Counted from the first letter of the stretch, positions 51,433 through 60,304 are shown. The stretch: DNA of 64,000 bases from Silanimonas sp044377035 (GCF_044377035.1 NZ_JBILJW010000004.1:1-64000), one strand, 5' to 3'. The notes: a model not told the origin generated them from the letters alone. Program-made: numbers and translations.

Positions 51433-52397
51433 CGCTCGGTAATCGTTTCGAGTACCCATGGACGAAGTCGCTCGGCGACACGGGCGCTCTCGCGCCAGGG
51501 CTCGATCGGCCACGGCGTGCCCTCCGGACCCAGCGAGCGGGCGCGGCCGCTGTCGATGGCCTTGGCAACGAGGTGTTGGATGCGACCACGGTTGTAGCGA
51601 GGTACGGCGATCCACACCGGCGCGCGCGTGGCGGCCGCCTCACTGATCAGGTTGGCGGAATCCGGCGTCACCACCAGCCGGTCGGCCCAGGCGATCACGC
51701 CCGCGTAGGGGTTCGGCCCATCGCCGTCGTCCATCCAGACCTGCGCGCGGTCGCCCAGGGCCTGCTTGATCTGCCGGCGCATCGCCGACGGCGTGCGGCG
51801 CGAGCCGATCACCCACAGCGTGCCGCCATCGCGCTGCCGCCAGCGCAGCAGCAGTTCGAGGATGCCGTCGAGCGCATAGCGGTCCCAGTCGCTGTCGTCG
51901 GTGGGGCCGCCGACGAGCAGGGCGGTGACCGGTCCCGGTGCCTCGCCAAGCATCGGATGCGCCGCGCGCTTCTGTTCCAGCCAGGCATCGTCGATCGGGT
52001 TCAGGCTGCCGTCGAGCGTCAGCACGTTGCCGCCCTGCACGCCGTCGTGCGCGGGCAGGACCACCGCGTCCCAATGCGGCGTGGGCAGGCGCGGGTGCAG
52101 GATCTGCACGGCCTTGCTGCCGCGCTGCCGCAACAGGCGGGTGGCGAGGGCCGCTTGGCGGCCACAGCCCACCGCGATGACGGGAGGCGTCTCGAGCGCG
52201 GCGGCGAAGTCCGGGCCGAACGCGGCGTGGCTGCCCGGCAGCACTCGTGGCGCGGCCCAGCGCCACGGCACGCGCGGCCGCAGCACGAGCTCGTCGAAGG
52301 GCAGGGCCCAGGCCTCGGCCAAGGCCAGCGCCTGCCGGCGGTTGCCGGAGGCGCCGTCATGGACGACGAGGACAGGGGCGGAAAAAGCGCTACTCAT
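51366..52397 (-). CDS. ELM1/GtrOC1-like family protein (mitochondrial fission ELM1 superfamily)
   Basis: A 343-residue protein of the ELM1 family (PF06258), a GT-B glycosyltransferase-like fold common in alpha- and gammaproteobacteria. It has VVHDGASGNRRQALALAEAW at the N-terminus, a mid-segment LLVGGPTDDSDWD and a C-terminal nucleotide-sugar-type stretch TPDSANLISEAAATRAPVWI. Function in bacteria is not established. A TACACT hexamer exactly 6 bases before the ATG suggests a leaderless transcript. Its last 67 bp are antisense to the end of glnE. Confidence 0.85.
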   Translation of the reverse strand: MSSAFSAPVLVVHDGASGNRRQALALAEAWALPFDELVLRPRVPWRWAAPRVLPGSHAAFGPDFAAALETPPVIAVGCGRQAALATRLLRQRGSKAVQILHPRLPTPHWDAVVLPAHDGVQGGNVLTLDGSLNPIDDAWLEQKRAAHPMLGEAPGPVTALLVGGPTDDSDWDRYALDGILELLLRWRQRDGGTLWVIGSRRTPSAMRRQIKQALGDRAQVWMDDGDGPNPYAGVIAWADRLVVTPDSANLISEAAATRAPVWIAVPRYNRGRIQHLVAKAIDSGRARSLGPEGTPWPIEPWRESARVAERLRPWVLETITERQPAADDNAPADKAARSADAVP

Positions 52398-52547
52398 GGG
52401 CCGAGTGTAGCCAGCAGCGCGGCGACGCAGCAGCGAACCGCGTCGTTCCGGCGTTCACAACGACCTGTTGCAGCGGCGGGCATCGTGCGCCGGCATCGCG
52501 CCGCCATACTGCGACCCCATCGCACCGCCCCCACCCCAGGATCCCCC

Positions 52548-53135
52548 ATGACCACCCTCGACTCCGCCGCCCTCGACCAGCTCTTCCGCAGCGCCCGCAC
52601 GCACAACGCCTGGCAGGCGAAGGACGTCCCCGACGCCCTGCTGCACCAGCTCTACGACCTCGTGAAGTGGGCGCCGACCAGCGCCAACAGCTCGCCGGCC
52701 CGCTTCGTGTTCGTGAAGTCGCCGGAAGCCAGGGCGAAGCTGAAGGACGCGCTGGCCCCGGGCAATGTCGAGAAGACCATGACCGCCCCGGTGACGGTAA
52801 TCGTGGCTCAGGACATGGCCTTCTACGACAAGTTGCCACAGCTCTTCCCGCACGCCGATGCGCGTAGCTGGTTCGCTGGCAACGAGGCGCTGATCGAGAG
52901 CACCGCGTTCCGCAATGCCAGCCTGCAGGGCGCTTACCTGCTGATGGCGGCGCGCGCGCTGGGCCTCGACACCGGCGCGATGTCCGGGTTCGACGCCGCC
53001 AAGCTCGACGCCGCCTTCTTCGCCGGCACCACGATCAAGTCGAACTTCCTGATCAACCTCGGCTACGGCGACGTGGCCGGCCTGTTCCCCCGTTCGCCGC
53101 GGCTGTCCTTCGACGAAGCCGCTCGCATCGCCTGA
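52548..53135 (+). CDS. Malonic semialdehyde reductase-like nitroreductase (RutE/HadB subfamily)
   Basis: A 195-residue flavoprotein of the nitroreductase fold. Recognisable stretches are ARTHNAWQAKDVPDALLHQLYDLVKWAPTSANSSPARFVFV (FMN-binding Arg, then the APTSANSSP loop), an internal SLQGAYLLMAARALGLDTGAMSGFD, and LINLGYGD near the C-terminus. RutE in E. coli helps reduce malonic semialdehyde in uracil breakdown, but no other rut gene is here, so another small carbonyl or quinone substrate is possible. Confidence 0.88.
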   Translation: MTTLDSAALDQLFRSARTHNAWQAKDVPDALLHQLYDLVKWAPTSANSSPARFVFVKSPEARAKLKDALAPGNVEKTMTAPVTVIVAQDMAFYDKLPQLFPHADARSWFAGNEALIESTAFRNASLQGAYLLMAARALGLDTGAMSGFDAAKLDAAFFAGTTIKSNFLINLGYGDVAGLFPRSPRLSFDEAARIA

Positions 53136-53148
53136 AGCCCACCCTTCC

Positions 53149-53168
53149 GCCGCGGCGTCCGCCGCGGC
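53149..53168 (+). terminator. Possible weak hairpin between the nitroreductase and YceI genes
   Basis: A 7-bp stem (GCCGCGG paired with CCGCGGC) with loop CGTCCG and no T-run. It overlaps a direct repeat of CCGCCGCGG, so it may be only a GC-rich repeat. Confidence 0.35.
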
Positions 53169-53188
53169 CTGCCCACCCGGAGCACCCC

Positions 53189-53773
53189 ATGAAGAAGACC
53201 CTGTTCGCCGCCGCGCTGGCCGCCGCCTTCGCCGCCCCCGCCTTCGCCGCAGACGCGTTCAAGTTCGACGCCGGCCACACCTACGTCGGCTTCGAGATCA
53301 ACCACCTCGGTTTCTCGCAGACCTTCGGCGAGTTCACCAAGTACGACGGCACGCTGAACCTCGACCGCGCCAACCTCGCGAACTCGTCGATCGAAGTCAC
53401 CATCGACACGAACAGCATCGATACCGACCAGGCCGATTTCGACGAGCACCTGAAGTCCGCGGACTTCTTCAACGTCGCCGCCCACCCGACGATGACCTTC
53501 AAGAGCACCAAGGTCGAGGACGCCGGCAACGGCGCGCTCAAGGTGACCGGTGACTTCACGATGCTCGGCCAGACCCGCCCGGTCGTGCTCGACGTCAAGC
53601 TCAACAAGGTCGCGCCGCATCCGTTCCGTCCGACGATCGAGGTCGCCGGCTTCTCGGCGAGCACCACGATCGATCGCACGCAGTGGGGCTTCGACAAGTA
53701 CGCCCCGGCCGTCGGCGCGGAAGTGAAGATCCGCATCGAGACCGAGTTCAACCGCGAGCTTCCGGCGCAGTAA
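53189..53773 (+). CDS. YceI family periplasmic lipid-binding protein
   Basis: A 194-residue exported protein: signal peptide MKKTLFAAALAAAFAAPAFA, then a lipocalin-like barrel. Family stretches are FKFDAGHTYVGFEINHLGFSQTFGEF, SIEVTIDTNSIDTDQADFDEHLKSADFF and FKSTKVE. YceI proteins bind isoprenoid chains such as ubiquinone precursors, so a quinone-chaperone or stress role is likely. A GGAG ribosome-binding site lies upstream. It may be co-transcribed with the nitroreductase and is followed by a terminator. Confidence 0.95.
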   Translation: MKKTLFAAALAAAFAAPAFAADAFKFDAGHTYVGFEINHLGFSQTFGEFTKYDGTLNLDRANLANSSIEVTIDTNSIDTDQADFDEHLKSADFFNVAAHPTMTFKSTKVEDAGNGALKVTGDFTMLGQTRPVVLDVKLNKVAPHPFRPTIEVAGFSASTTIDRTQWGFDKYAPAVGAEVKIRIETEFNRELPAQ

Positions 53774-53796
53774 GCGGCGCACCCACCGCGCGAACG

Positions 53797-53825
53797 CGAC
53801 GGGCCTTCGGGCCCGTCGTCGTTTC
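53797..53825 (+). terminator. Intrinsic terminator after the YceI gene
   Basis: A 9-bp stem (CGACGGGCC paired with GGCCCGTCG) with the stable tetraloop TTCG, followed by a short T-containing tract (TCGTTTC). Confidence 0.8.
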
Positions 53826-53842
53826 TGCGGCACAATCCGCGC

Positions 53843-54526
53843 ATGCCCATCGTCTTCCGTCCCGCCGCCGAGCGCGGCCGTCTCGTCGATCCCGGCCTGT
53901 CCGGCACCGCCGCTTTCAGCCACGGCAGCGCGTTCGACCGCGACTGGCTCGGCTTCCACGCACTGCGCGTGCTGAATCGCGTCGAGCTCGCGCCCGCTGC
54001 GCGCCTGCCGGCGGCGCGTCGCGCCAACATGGAAGTGCTCACCCTCGTGCTCGCCGGCACCTACCGTGTGCAGTCGCAGGCCGGCGATTCCGGCCCCGTC
54101 GCGGCGGGCCAATGGCATCGGCTCGGCGCGGGCGCCGGCGTGGATGCCGTCGAGGAGAACCTCGATACGGCCGCGACCCTGCGCCTCCTGCAACTTTGGG
54201 TGCAGCCCATGCACAGCAATGCGGCGCCGGCGCAGGCCGTGGCTACGCCCGCCGTGGGGGAATCGCGCATCGCGGCGCCGGCCGAGGCGCTGCTGCCTTG
54301 GGGTGCCGCGGCCACGGTGCGCCGCGAATCGATCGTCCCGGGCGCGATGTTCGCCGTGCCGGCGACGCGCGGTTCGGCCTGCTGGGTCGAGGTGGTCGGC
54401 GGCGAACTGGCGTATCGCGGCCAGTTCCTCCGCGCCGGTGACGGGTTGGGCGTGGCCGATGAGGCCGGGTTCGCCCTGGTGTCCTCGTACGGGGCCGACC
54501 TGCTGGTGGTCGAGCTGCCGGCCTGA
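53843..54526 (+). CDS. Pirin family protein
   Basis: A 227-residue bicupin. HALRVLNRVELAPAARLPAARRANMEVLTLVLAGTYR follows the pirin N-terminal domain, but the canonical metal ligand pattern (HPHRGFE) is degraded to RRANMEVLT, so iron binding and quercetinase activity are doubtful. A CACAAT hexamer exactly 6 bases before the ATG indicates a leaderless transcript. It lies alone behind the YceI terminator. Confidence 0.8.
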   Translation: MPIVFRPAAERGRLVDPGLSGTAAFSHGSAFDRDWLGFHALRVLNRVELAPAARLPAARRANMEVLTLVLAGTYRVQSQAGDSGPVAAGQWHRLGAGAGVDAVEENLDTAATLRLLQLWVQPMHSNAAPAQAVATPAVGESRIAAPAEALLPWGAAATVRRESIVPGAMFAVPATRGSACWVEVVGGELAYRGQFLRAGDGLGVADEAGFALVSSYGADLLVVELPA

Positions 54527-54588
54527 GGGCGGGCGGCCGGGGCCGCGCCGGGCTAGAATGCGCGCTTTCGCCGTTCGAGCCCGCGCCC

Positions 54589-54792
54589 ATGCTCCGCACC
54601 GACGCCACTGCCCAGAAGGCCGCCAACACCGAGCGCGTCTATTCCGTGAAGCGCGCCGACCTGCCGCTCTCCTGCCCGACGCCGGAGATGAAGCTGTGGA
54701 ACTCGCACCCGCGCGTCTACCTGCCGATCGAGAACGAAGGCGGCACCTCGATCTGCCCGTACTGCGGCGCGAAGTACGTCCTCGCCGACTGA
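54589..54792 (+). CDS. CHCC-type zinc-finger protein
   Basis: A 67-residue protein with the zf-CHCC pattern Cys29, His40, Cys56 and Cys59 (SCP...NSHPRVYLPI...SICPYCGAKYVL), related to the zinc-binding NDUFS6 subunit of complex I. Such small proteins are common beside envelope or translation genes in proteobacteria; their function is not established. A TAGAAT -10-like element lies about 30 bp upstream. The glycosyltransferase gene follows after 16 bp. Confidence 0.9.
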   Translation: MLRTDATAQKAANTERVYSVKRADLPLSCPTPEMKLWNSHPRVYLPIENEGGTSICPYCGAKYVLAD

Positions 54793-54808
54793 CGCCTGGG
54801 GCCCGGCC

Positions 54809-55909
54809 TTGCGCCGCCTCACCGTCGTCCAACTGCTGCCAGCCCTGCATGCGGGCGGCGTAGAACGCTCCACCCTCGAGATCGCGTCGGCCCTGGTCGC
54901 GGCCGGCCATGTGTCGCATGTGGTGTCCGCCGGCGGACGGCTGGTGCCGGCGTTGGAAGCCGGTGGCAGCACGCACCACGCCCTGCCCATCGGTGCGAAG
55001 TCGCTGGCCACGCCCTTCCAGATCTTCGCGCTGCGCCGCCTGCTGCGCGCGCTGAAGCCCGACATCATCCACGCCCGCTCGCGGTTGCCCGCCTGGGTGG
55101 CGCTGGCGGCCCTGCGCGGGCTTTCGCCGCGGCCGCGGTTCATCACCACCGTCCACGGGCTGAACTCGCCAGGGCACTACAGCGGCGTGATGGCCCGCGG
55201 TGACGCGGTGATCTGCGTTTCGGACACCGTGCGCGACTACGTGCGGCGGCACTGGCCCGCGGCCGAGCCGCGCCTCGTGGTGATCCCACGCGGTGTCGAT
55301 CCCGCGGCGTTCCCGCGGCATGCGCGGCCGGATGCGGCGTCGCGCGCGGCGGTGCTCGCCGAGCTCGCCCTGCCCGACGAGACCCGCCTGCTGCTGATGC
55401 CCGGGCGCGGCACGCGGCTCAAGGGCCATGCCGACGCCATTGCGCTGTTGGCCGACCTTCGCGCGCAAGGCGTGCCTGCGGCCCTGTGGCTGCTCGGCAC
55501 CGATGAACCGGGCCGCGAGGCCTATCTCGCCGAATTGCGCGCCCTGGCGGCCGCGCGCGGCGTCGAGTCGGCGCTTCGGGTGTCGCCGCCCCGCGGCGAG
55601 GTCGCCCGCGCCTACGCCGCGAGCGATCTCGTGCTGCAGCTCTCGCGCAAGCCCGAGGCCTTCGGGCGCACGGTCATCGAGGCCCTGTCGGTCGGCGCGC
55701 CCGTGCTCGGCTGGGACCACGGCGGCGTGGGTGAACAGCTCGCGGCGCTGCAGCCGGAGGGCGCCGTGCCGCTCGGTGATCCGGCCGCGCTGCTGCGGCG
55801 CGCACAGGCCTTGCTCGATGCCCCGCCGGCCGCGCCCGCCCACATTCCCTACACTCTGGCTGCGATGCAGCAGGCCACCCTCGAGACGTATGCACGACAC
55901 GCTGGTTGA
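54809..55909 (+). CDS. Family 4 glycosyltransferase (WaaG/RfaG-like)
   Basis: A 366-residue GT-B glycosyltransferase. It has the N-terminal acceptor loop LLPALHAGGVERSTLEIASAL and the donor-site segment LQLSRKPEAFGRTVIEALSVGAPVLGWDHGGVGEQL, with the E-x7-E-type motif of GT4. It probably transfers a sugar to LPS core or a related glycan on the cytoplasmic side. Translation starts at TTG; no ATG fits the conserved N-terminus. Its end overlaps the O-antigen ligase gene by 20 bp. Confidence 0.88.
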   Translation: MRRLTVVQLLPALHAGGVERSTLEIASALVAAGHVSHVVSAGGRLVPALEAGGSTHHALPIGAKSLATPFQIFALRRLLRALKPDIIHARSRLPAWVALAALRGLSPRPRFITTVHGLNSPGHYSGVMARGDAVICVSDTVRDYVRRHWPAAEPRLVVIPRGVDPAAFPRHARPDAASRAAVLAELALPDETRLLLMPGRGTRLKGHADAIALLADLRAQGVPAALWLLGTDEPGREAYLAELRALAAARGVESALRVSPPRGEVARAYAASDLVLQLSRKPEAFGRTVIEALSVGAPVLGWDHGGVGEQLAALQPEGAVPLGDPAALLRRAQALLDAPPAAPAHIPYTLAAMQQATLETYARHAG

Positions 55910-57134
55910 TCGACTCGCCCGCTTGGCCCCTTGGTGGGTGCTGCTGCAGGTCGCCTGCTGGCCGTGGCGCGGCGTCGCCGAAGCCGTGCTCTCGCTCGGG
56001 GCACTGCTCGGCTTCGGCCTGATGTGGGCGATGCGCTTCCGCGGCGCACTGCGCGTGCTCAGCCACGAGGCTTGGGCGCTGACGAGCATCCTGTTCTGCG
56101 GCTATTGGCTGCCGCAGGTGCTGTCGATCCCGCTGGCGCTGGATCCGGCGAACACCGCGCTCGAGGCGGCGAAAGACCTGCGCTACCTACCCTTCCTGTG
56201 GCTGGCGGCGATGGCGGTCTCCACGGCCCGAGGCGCGCGCCTCGTCGGTGTCGGGTTGGCGGCGCTGGTGGCCGTATGGACCCTCGACGGCCTGCTGCAG
56301 GCGGCCACCGGCTACAGCGTCGGCGGACCGGCCGTGGCGGATCGTCTCTCCGGCATCTTCGGCGCCGACAACCTGAAACTCGGCCTCGTGCTGGCGACGC
56401 TCTCGCCCTTCGCCCTGTTCCCTGCAGCGAAGCGCGGCGTGCTGCCCTGGCTGCTGGTGGCCGGTGCGCTCGGCGTGGTGATCCTGCTCGCCGGCGCGCG
56501 CGCGGCCTGGATCAGCTTCGCGCTCGCGCTGGCCGTCACCGGCCTGCGCCATTGGGGCTGGAAGCGCACGGGCATCGGCCTGCTGGCCGGCGGCTTGCTC
56601 ACCGTGGTGGTCGCCAGCACCAGCGATTTCCTCGGGCCGCGCGTCGAGCGCACGCTCGAAGCGCTGGAGATGAAGGAGGAGGGCGTCGATTTCGCGCTGT
56701 CGGGCCGCCTGGTGCTGTGGCAGACGACGGGACGGATCATCCTCGACCACCCGCTCACCGGCGTCGGCACCGACAATTTCCAGCGGGCCTACAAGGCGTA
56801 CGCGGCACCCGACGACCAGTTCGTGGAATGGGGTCGCGCCGGCGCCTTCCACGCCCACCAGATCGTGCTGGAAGTGCTGGCGGAAACCGGCATCGTCGGC
56901 CTGATGCTGTGGTTGGCGGCCGTGGCGATCGCCCTGCGCGCCTGGCGTTTCGCCGAGCCCGCAGTGCGCGAGCGTGCGTCGGCACCCGCACTCGCGCTGT
57001 TGGTGACGGTCTTCCCGCTCAACACGCACCTCGCGTTCTATTCGACCTTCTGGGGCGGCGTCACCCTGCTGCTCGCCGCGCTCTATGCCGGTGCGCTGAT
57101 GCGCCGCGACGCCGGCGACCCCGCCGCGGCATGA
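55890..57134 (+). CDS. O-antigen ligase family (WaaL/Wzy-like) membrane protein
   Basis: A 414-residue polytopic inner-membrane protein with about 10-12 hydrophobic segments. The Wzy_C/WaaL region contains SGRLVLWQTTGRIILDHPLTGVGTDNF and a periplasmic loop with FVEWGRAGAFHAHQIVLEVLAETG, including the HAH histidine pattern typical of ligases. It should join a polysaccharide to lipid A-core or polymerise repeat units. It overlaps the glycosyltransferase gene before and the acyltransferase gene after (ATGA). Confidence 0.87.
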   Translation: MHDTLVDRLARLAPWWVLLQVACWPWRGVAEAVLSLGALLGFGLMWAMRFRGALRVLSHEAWALTSILFCGYWLPQVLSIPLALDPANTALEAAKDLRYLPFLWLAAMAVSTARGARLVGVGLAALVAVWTLDGLLQAATGYSVGGPAVADRLSGIFGADNLKLGLVLATLSPFALFPAAKRGVLPWLLVAGALGVVILLAGARAAWISFALALAVTGLRHWGWKRTGIGLLAGGLLTVVVASTSDFLGPRVERTLEALEMKEEGVDFALSGRLVLWQTTGRIILDHPLTGVGTDNFQRAYKAYAAPDDQFVEWGRAGAFHAHQIVLEVLAETGIVGLMLWLAAVAIALRAWRFAEPAVRERASAPALALLVTVFPLNTHLAFYSTFWGGVTLLLAALYAGALMRRDAGDPAAA

Positions 57135-58027
57135 GTGCGCCGCGCTGCTTCGGCTGGCGCGCGATCGGTGCCGTCGCCGCCCTCCTCGCGCGCCTACCGC
57201 AGCGGACCACGCTGCTGCTCGGCCGCGCGCTGTCGTGGCTGCTGCGTCCGCTGCTGGGGCGGCGCTGGCGCGTGGCCCGGGTGAACCTTGCGCTGTGCTT
57301 CGCCGCCGAGTCCGCCGCCGAACGCGAACAGCGTTTGCGTGCCCACCAGCGCTCCCTCGCCGTGGCCCTGCTCGAACTGCTGCGGGCGTGGTTCGCGCCC
57401 TCGCCCACGCTGGCGGGCTTGGCGGACGTCGAGGGCCTGCAGCCGCTGCGCGACGCGGCGGCGAAGGGGCAGGGCGTCCTGCTGCTGACCGGCCACCTGA
57501 TGCACACCGAGCTGGCCACGCGCTTCGTCGCCGAAGCCCTGGGCGCACCGGTGGGCGGCGTGGTGCGGCGCTACCGCCGCCACCCCTGCCTCGAACGCCT
57601 GCTCGACGCGGCGCGCACCCGGCGCCTCGGACCGACGGTCGGCAAGTTCGACGCGCGCGGCATGGCCCGGCACCTGCGCAACGGCGGCCGACTGGTGTAT
57701 TCCGCCGACCAGGATTTCCGCGAGGGCCACGCCTTCGTGCCGTTCTTCGGCGTGCCGGCCGCCACCTTCGTCGGCACGCCGCAGCTGGCGCGCGCCGGGC
57801 GCGCCGTCGTGCGTTTCCTGTCGATGGTGCGTGGTCCCGACGGCCGCTACCGCGTGCGCATTTCCGACCCTGGCCTCGATGATCGACTCGACGATCCGGC
57901 GGGCTTCGCGGCGCAGTACATGGCGGTCTTGGAAGCGGCGGTTCGCCAGGCCCCGGACCAATACCTGTGGGTCCATCGCCGTTTCAAGACGCGCCCACCG
58001 GGCGAGGGTTCGCCCTACGCGCGGTAG
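57131..58027 (+). CDS. LpxL/HtrB-family lysophospholipid (lipid A) acyltransferase, copy 1
   Basis: A 298-residue membrane-associated acyltransferase. The catalytic HX4E motif is His-Leu-Met-His-Thr-Glu in LLLTGHLMHTEL. Later family regions are GGVVRRYRRHPCLERLL, VYSADQDFREGHAFVPFFG and PDQYLWVHRRFKTRP. It adds secondary acyl chains to lipid A from acyl-ACP. ATG overlaps the ligase stop. Its last 13 bp overlap a second LpxL-type gene running the other way. Confidence 0.9.
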   Translation: MSAPRCFGWRAIGAVAALLARLPQRTTLLLGRALSWLLRPLLGRRWRVARVNLALCFAAESAAEREQRLRAHQRSLAVALLELLRAWFAPSPTLAGLADVEGLQPLRDAAAKGQGVLLLTGHLMHTELATRFVAEALGAPVGGVVRRYRRHPCLERLLDAARTRRLGPTVGKFDARGMARHLRNGGRLVYSADQDFREGHAFVPFFGVPAATFVGTPQLARAGRAVVRFLSMVRGPDGRYRVRISDPGLDDRLDDPAGFAAQYMAVLEAAVRQAPDQYLWVHRRFKTRPPGEGSPYAR

Positions 58028-58953
58028 GCGTCGCCGCGGTCGCCTTCGGGCTGGGTCTTGAAGCGCTGGTGCAGCCACAGGTATTGCGACGGCGCGCGTC
58101 GAATCATCGCCTCGAGGGCCGCCATCACCCGCGCGGTGTCGGCGGTGGCGTCCTTCGACGGGAAATCGGCCAGCGGTGCCTGCACTTCCAGGCGGTAACT
58201 GCCGTCGGCGAGGCGTTCGTGGAAGAACGGGCACACGGCCGCGCCCGAGAGTCGCGCGAGCTGGTGCGTCGAGGTGAGGCTCCAGGCCGGCCGTCCGAAG
58301 AAGGGCACGAACACGCTGTCGCCGCGGCGGCTCTCCTGATCGGGCGCGAACCACAGGATGCCGCCGCTCTTCAGGTGCTTCAGCGCCGGGCGCAGTTCGT
58401 CGCGCGCGAACATCGCGCAGGCGTAGCGCAGCCGACCCGCTTTCACCGCCCACTCCATCGCCGCGTCGCCGTGCGGCCGGTACATGCCTGCCACCGGCAC
58501 GTGCCGGCAGAGCAGCCGGGCGCAGAGTTCGAGGTGCACGAAGTGCGCCGACACCAGCAGCACCCCGCGGCCCTGCGCGCGCAGCGCCTCGAGGTGCTCG
58601 AGGCCCTCCACGGTGTAGCGCGGCGAGCCCTCGGAAACGCGGCCCCACCACGCGCGCAGGAATTCGAACAGGCCGAGCCCCGTCTGCGCGAGGTTCTCGT
58701 GCGCCAGCGCCTCGCGCGCGGCGGCATCGAGGCCGGGGAAACACAGGGCGAGATTGGCTTCGACCACGCGCCGGCGCGCCGGCAGGAGGCGCCACAGCAC
58801 GGGGCCGAGCGCGCGGCCCACGCGGCGTTGGAACCACGTCGGCGTCCGTGCCGCGCACCATCCGAGCGCGACGCCCAGCCACGGCCCCCAATGGCGCGGA
58901 TGACCGAGGCGCAGCGTCCGGGGTGTCGGCGGGGAAGGGGCGGGATCACTCAT
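58015..58953 (-). CDS. LpxL/HtrB-family lysophospholipid (lipid A) acyltransferase, copy 2
   Basis: A 312-residue acyltransferase of the same family: HX4E in LLVSAHFVHLEL, GMYRPHGDAAMEWAV, WFAPDQESRRGDSVFVPFFGRPAWS and PSQYLWLHQRFKTQP. TACAAT lies exactly 6 bases before the ATG (leaderless), and the gap to the divergent waaA gene is only 38 bp, so the two promoters overlap. Copies 1 and 2 probably put different acyl chains (LpxL and LpxM roles) on lipid A, but which is which cannot be told. Confidence 0.9.
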   Translation of the reverse strand: MSDPAPSPPTPRTLRLGHPRHWGPWLGVALGWCAARTPTWFQRRVGRALGPVLWRLLPARRRVVEANLALCFPGLDAAAREALAHENLAQTGLGLFEFLRAWWGRVSEGSPRYTVEGLEHLEALRAQGRGVLLVSAHFVHLELCARLLCRHVPVAGMYRPHGDAAMEWAVKAGRLRYACAMFARDELRPALKHLKSGGILWFAPDQESRRGDSVFVPFFGRPAWSLTSTHQLARLSGAAVCPFFHERLADGSYRLEVQAPLADFPSKDATADTARVMAALEAMIRRAPSQYLWLHQRFKTQPEGDRGDAYRA

Positions 58954-58991
58954 GCGCAGATTGTAAGCGCGCCCCTGCTACCCTTCCGCGC

Positions 58992-60296
58992 ATGTCCATG
59001 AGCCTTGGCCGGCGCCTGCTGCTGGCGTTCTATTCCGCCCTGCTGTGGCTGCTGGTGCCGGTCACGCTCTACCACCTCGTGTGGCGGGGTCTGCGCCAGC
59101 GCGAGTACCTGCTGCGCTGGAGCGAGCGCTATGCGCAGCTCGACGCGTTGCCCGACCTGCCGCCGGGCGCCCTGTGGGTGCACGCGGTCTCGGTGGGCGA
59201 GGTGAACGCGGCGATTCCCCTCATCAACGCGCTCCGCGAGCGGCATCCCGGGCGCCCGCTGCTCATCACGACGATCACGCCCACCGGCTCGGCGCGCGTG
59301 CGCTCGCTGTGGGGCGACGACGTGCACCACGTCTACCTGCCCTACGACCTGCGCGGCATGGTGCGTCGCTTCCTCGATCGGGTGCGCCCCGCGCTCGCCG
59401 TCGTCATCGAGACCGAACTCTGGCCCAACCTGTTCGTCGCCTGTGCGCGGGCCGAAGTGCCCGTGGTGATCGCCAATGCGCGCCTGTCGGAGCGCTCCTT
59501 GCGCGGCTACCGCTGGATGGCCCCCCTGATCCGCCTCGCGTTGTCCGGCGTGCGCCGCGTCGCCGCGCAGTCGGAGGCCGACGCCGCGCGTTTCCGCGTG
59601 CTGGCCGGCGATGGCGCCCGCATCGAGGTGACCGGCAACCTGAAGTTCGACCAGCCCCTGCCGAGGGCTTCGCTCGACGAGGCGGTCGGTTGGCGCAAGG
59701 CCGGAGGCGGGCGCCCCATCTGGGTGGCGGCCAGCACCCACGCCGACGAAGAGGCGGCGGTGCTCGACGCCCACCAGCGTCTCCGCGAAACGCATCCGGA
59801 CGCGTTGCTGCTGTGGGCGCCCCGGCACCCCGAGCGCTTCGACGCCGTCGCGAACCGCGTGCGCGGCGCCGGGCTCGACCTGCGTCGGCGCAGCGTCGAG
59901 CGCGCCCCGGACGCCCGATGCGCGGTCTTCCTGATCGACAGCCTCGGCGAACTGCCGGGTTTCCTCGCGGCCGGCGACGTCGCCTTCGTGGGCGGCAGCC
60001 TCTGCGACATCGGTGGCCACAACCTGCTTGAACCGGCGGCGCTCGGCGTGCCGGTCTTGAGCGGCCCGCACACCTTCAACTTCGCGGAGATCACCGCGTT
60101 GCTGAAGGAGGTCGGTGCGCTGGAGATCGTCGGCGATGCGGCGCAGCTCGCCGCGGCGGTCCAGTGGCTGGTCGAGCATCCGGAGAAGGCGCGGGCCCGC
60201 GGTCGCGCGGGCCGGCAGCGCATCGATCGCGAGCGCGGCGCCCTGCAGCGCACCCTGGCGGTCATCGACGAGGTCGCGGGCTTCCCGCAGCCCTGA
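58992..60296 (+). CDS. waaA: 3-deoxy-D-manno-octulosonic acid (Kdo) transferase WaaA
   Basis: A 434-residue inner-membrane-anchored GT-B enzyme that transfers Kdo from CMP-Kdo to lipid IVA. An N-terminal hydrophobic anchor (about 8-27) is followed by WVHAVSVGEVNAAIPLINAL with the base Glu, IETELWPNLF, NARLSERS, GNLKFDQP and the C-terminal CMP-Kdo segment VGGSLCDIGGHNLLEPAALGVPVLSGPHTFNFAEI. TACCCT lies 7 bases before the ATG; ATG 58998 is an alternative. A hairpin follows the stop. Confidence 0.96.
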   Translation: MSMSLGRRLLLAFYSALLWLLVPVTLYHLVWRGLRQREYLLRWSERYAQLDALPDLPPGALWVHAVSVGEVNAAIPLINALRERHPGRPLLITTITPTGSARVRSLWGDDVHHVYLPYDLRGMVRRFLDRVRPALAVVIETELWPNLFVACARAEVPVVIANARLSERSLRGYRWMAPLIRLALSGVRRVAAQSEADAARFRVLAGDGARIEVTGNLKFDQPLPRASLDEAVGWRKAGGGRPIWVAASTHADEEAAVLDAHQRLRETHPDALLLWAPRHPERFDAVANRVRGAGLDLRRRSVERAPDARCAVFLIDSLGELPGFLAAGDVAFVGGSLCDIGGHNLLEPAALGVPVLSGPHTFNFAEITALLKEVGALEIVGDAAQLAAAVQWLVEHPEKARARGRAGRQRIDRERGALQRTLAVIDEVAGFPQP

Positions 60297-60304
60297 ACGC
60301 ACGA

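Noticed and set aside
47824..51615. A 1,263-residue open frame on the minus strand across glnE
   Set aside because: It is the antisense shadow of a GC-rich gene. Its translation is Arg/Gly/Ala-rich with no domain, while the plus-strand frame is an unmistakable GlnE.
53141..53170. Tandem CCGCCGCGG repeat as a possible mobile-element end or REP sequence
   Set aside because: Only two 9-bp copies, with no flanking direct repeats and no transposase nearby. It is treated as a weak hairpin only.
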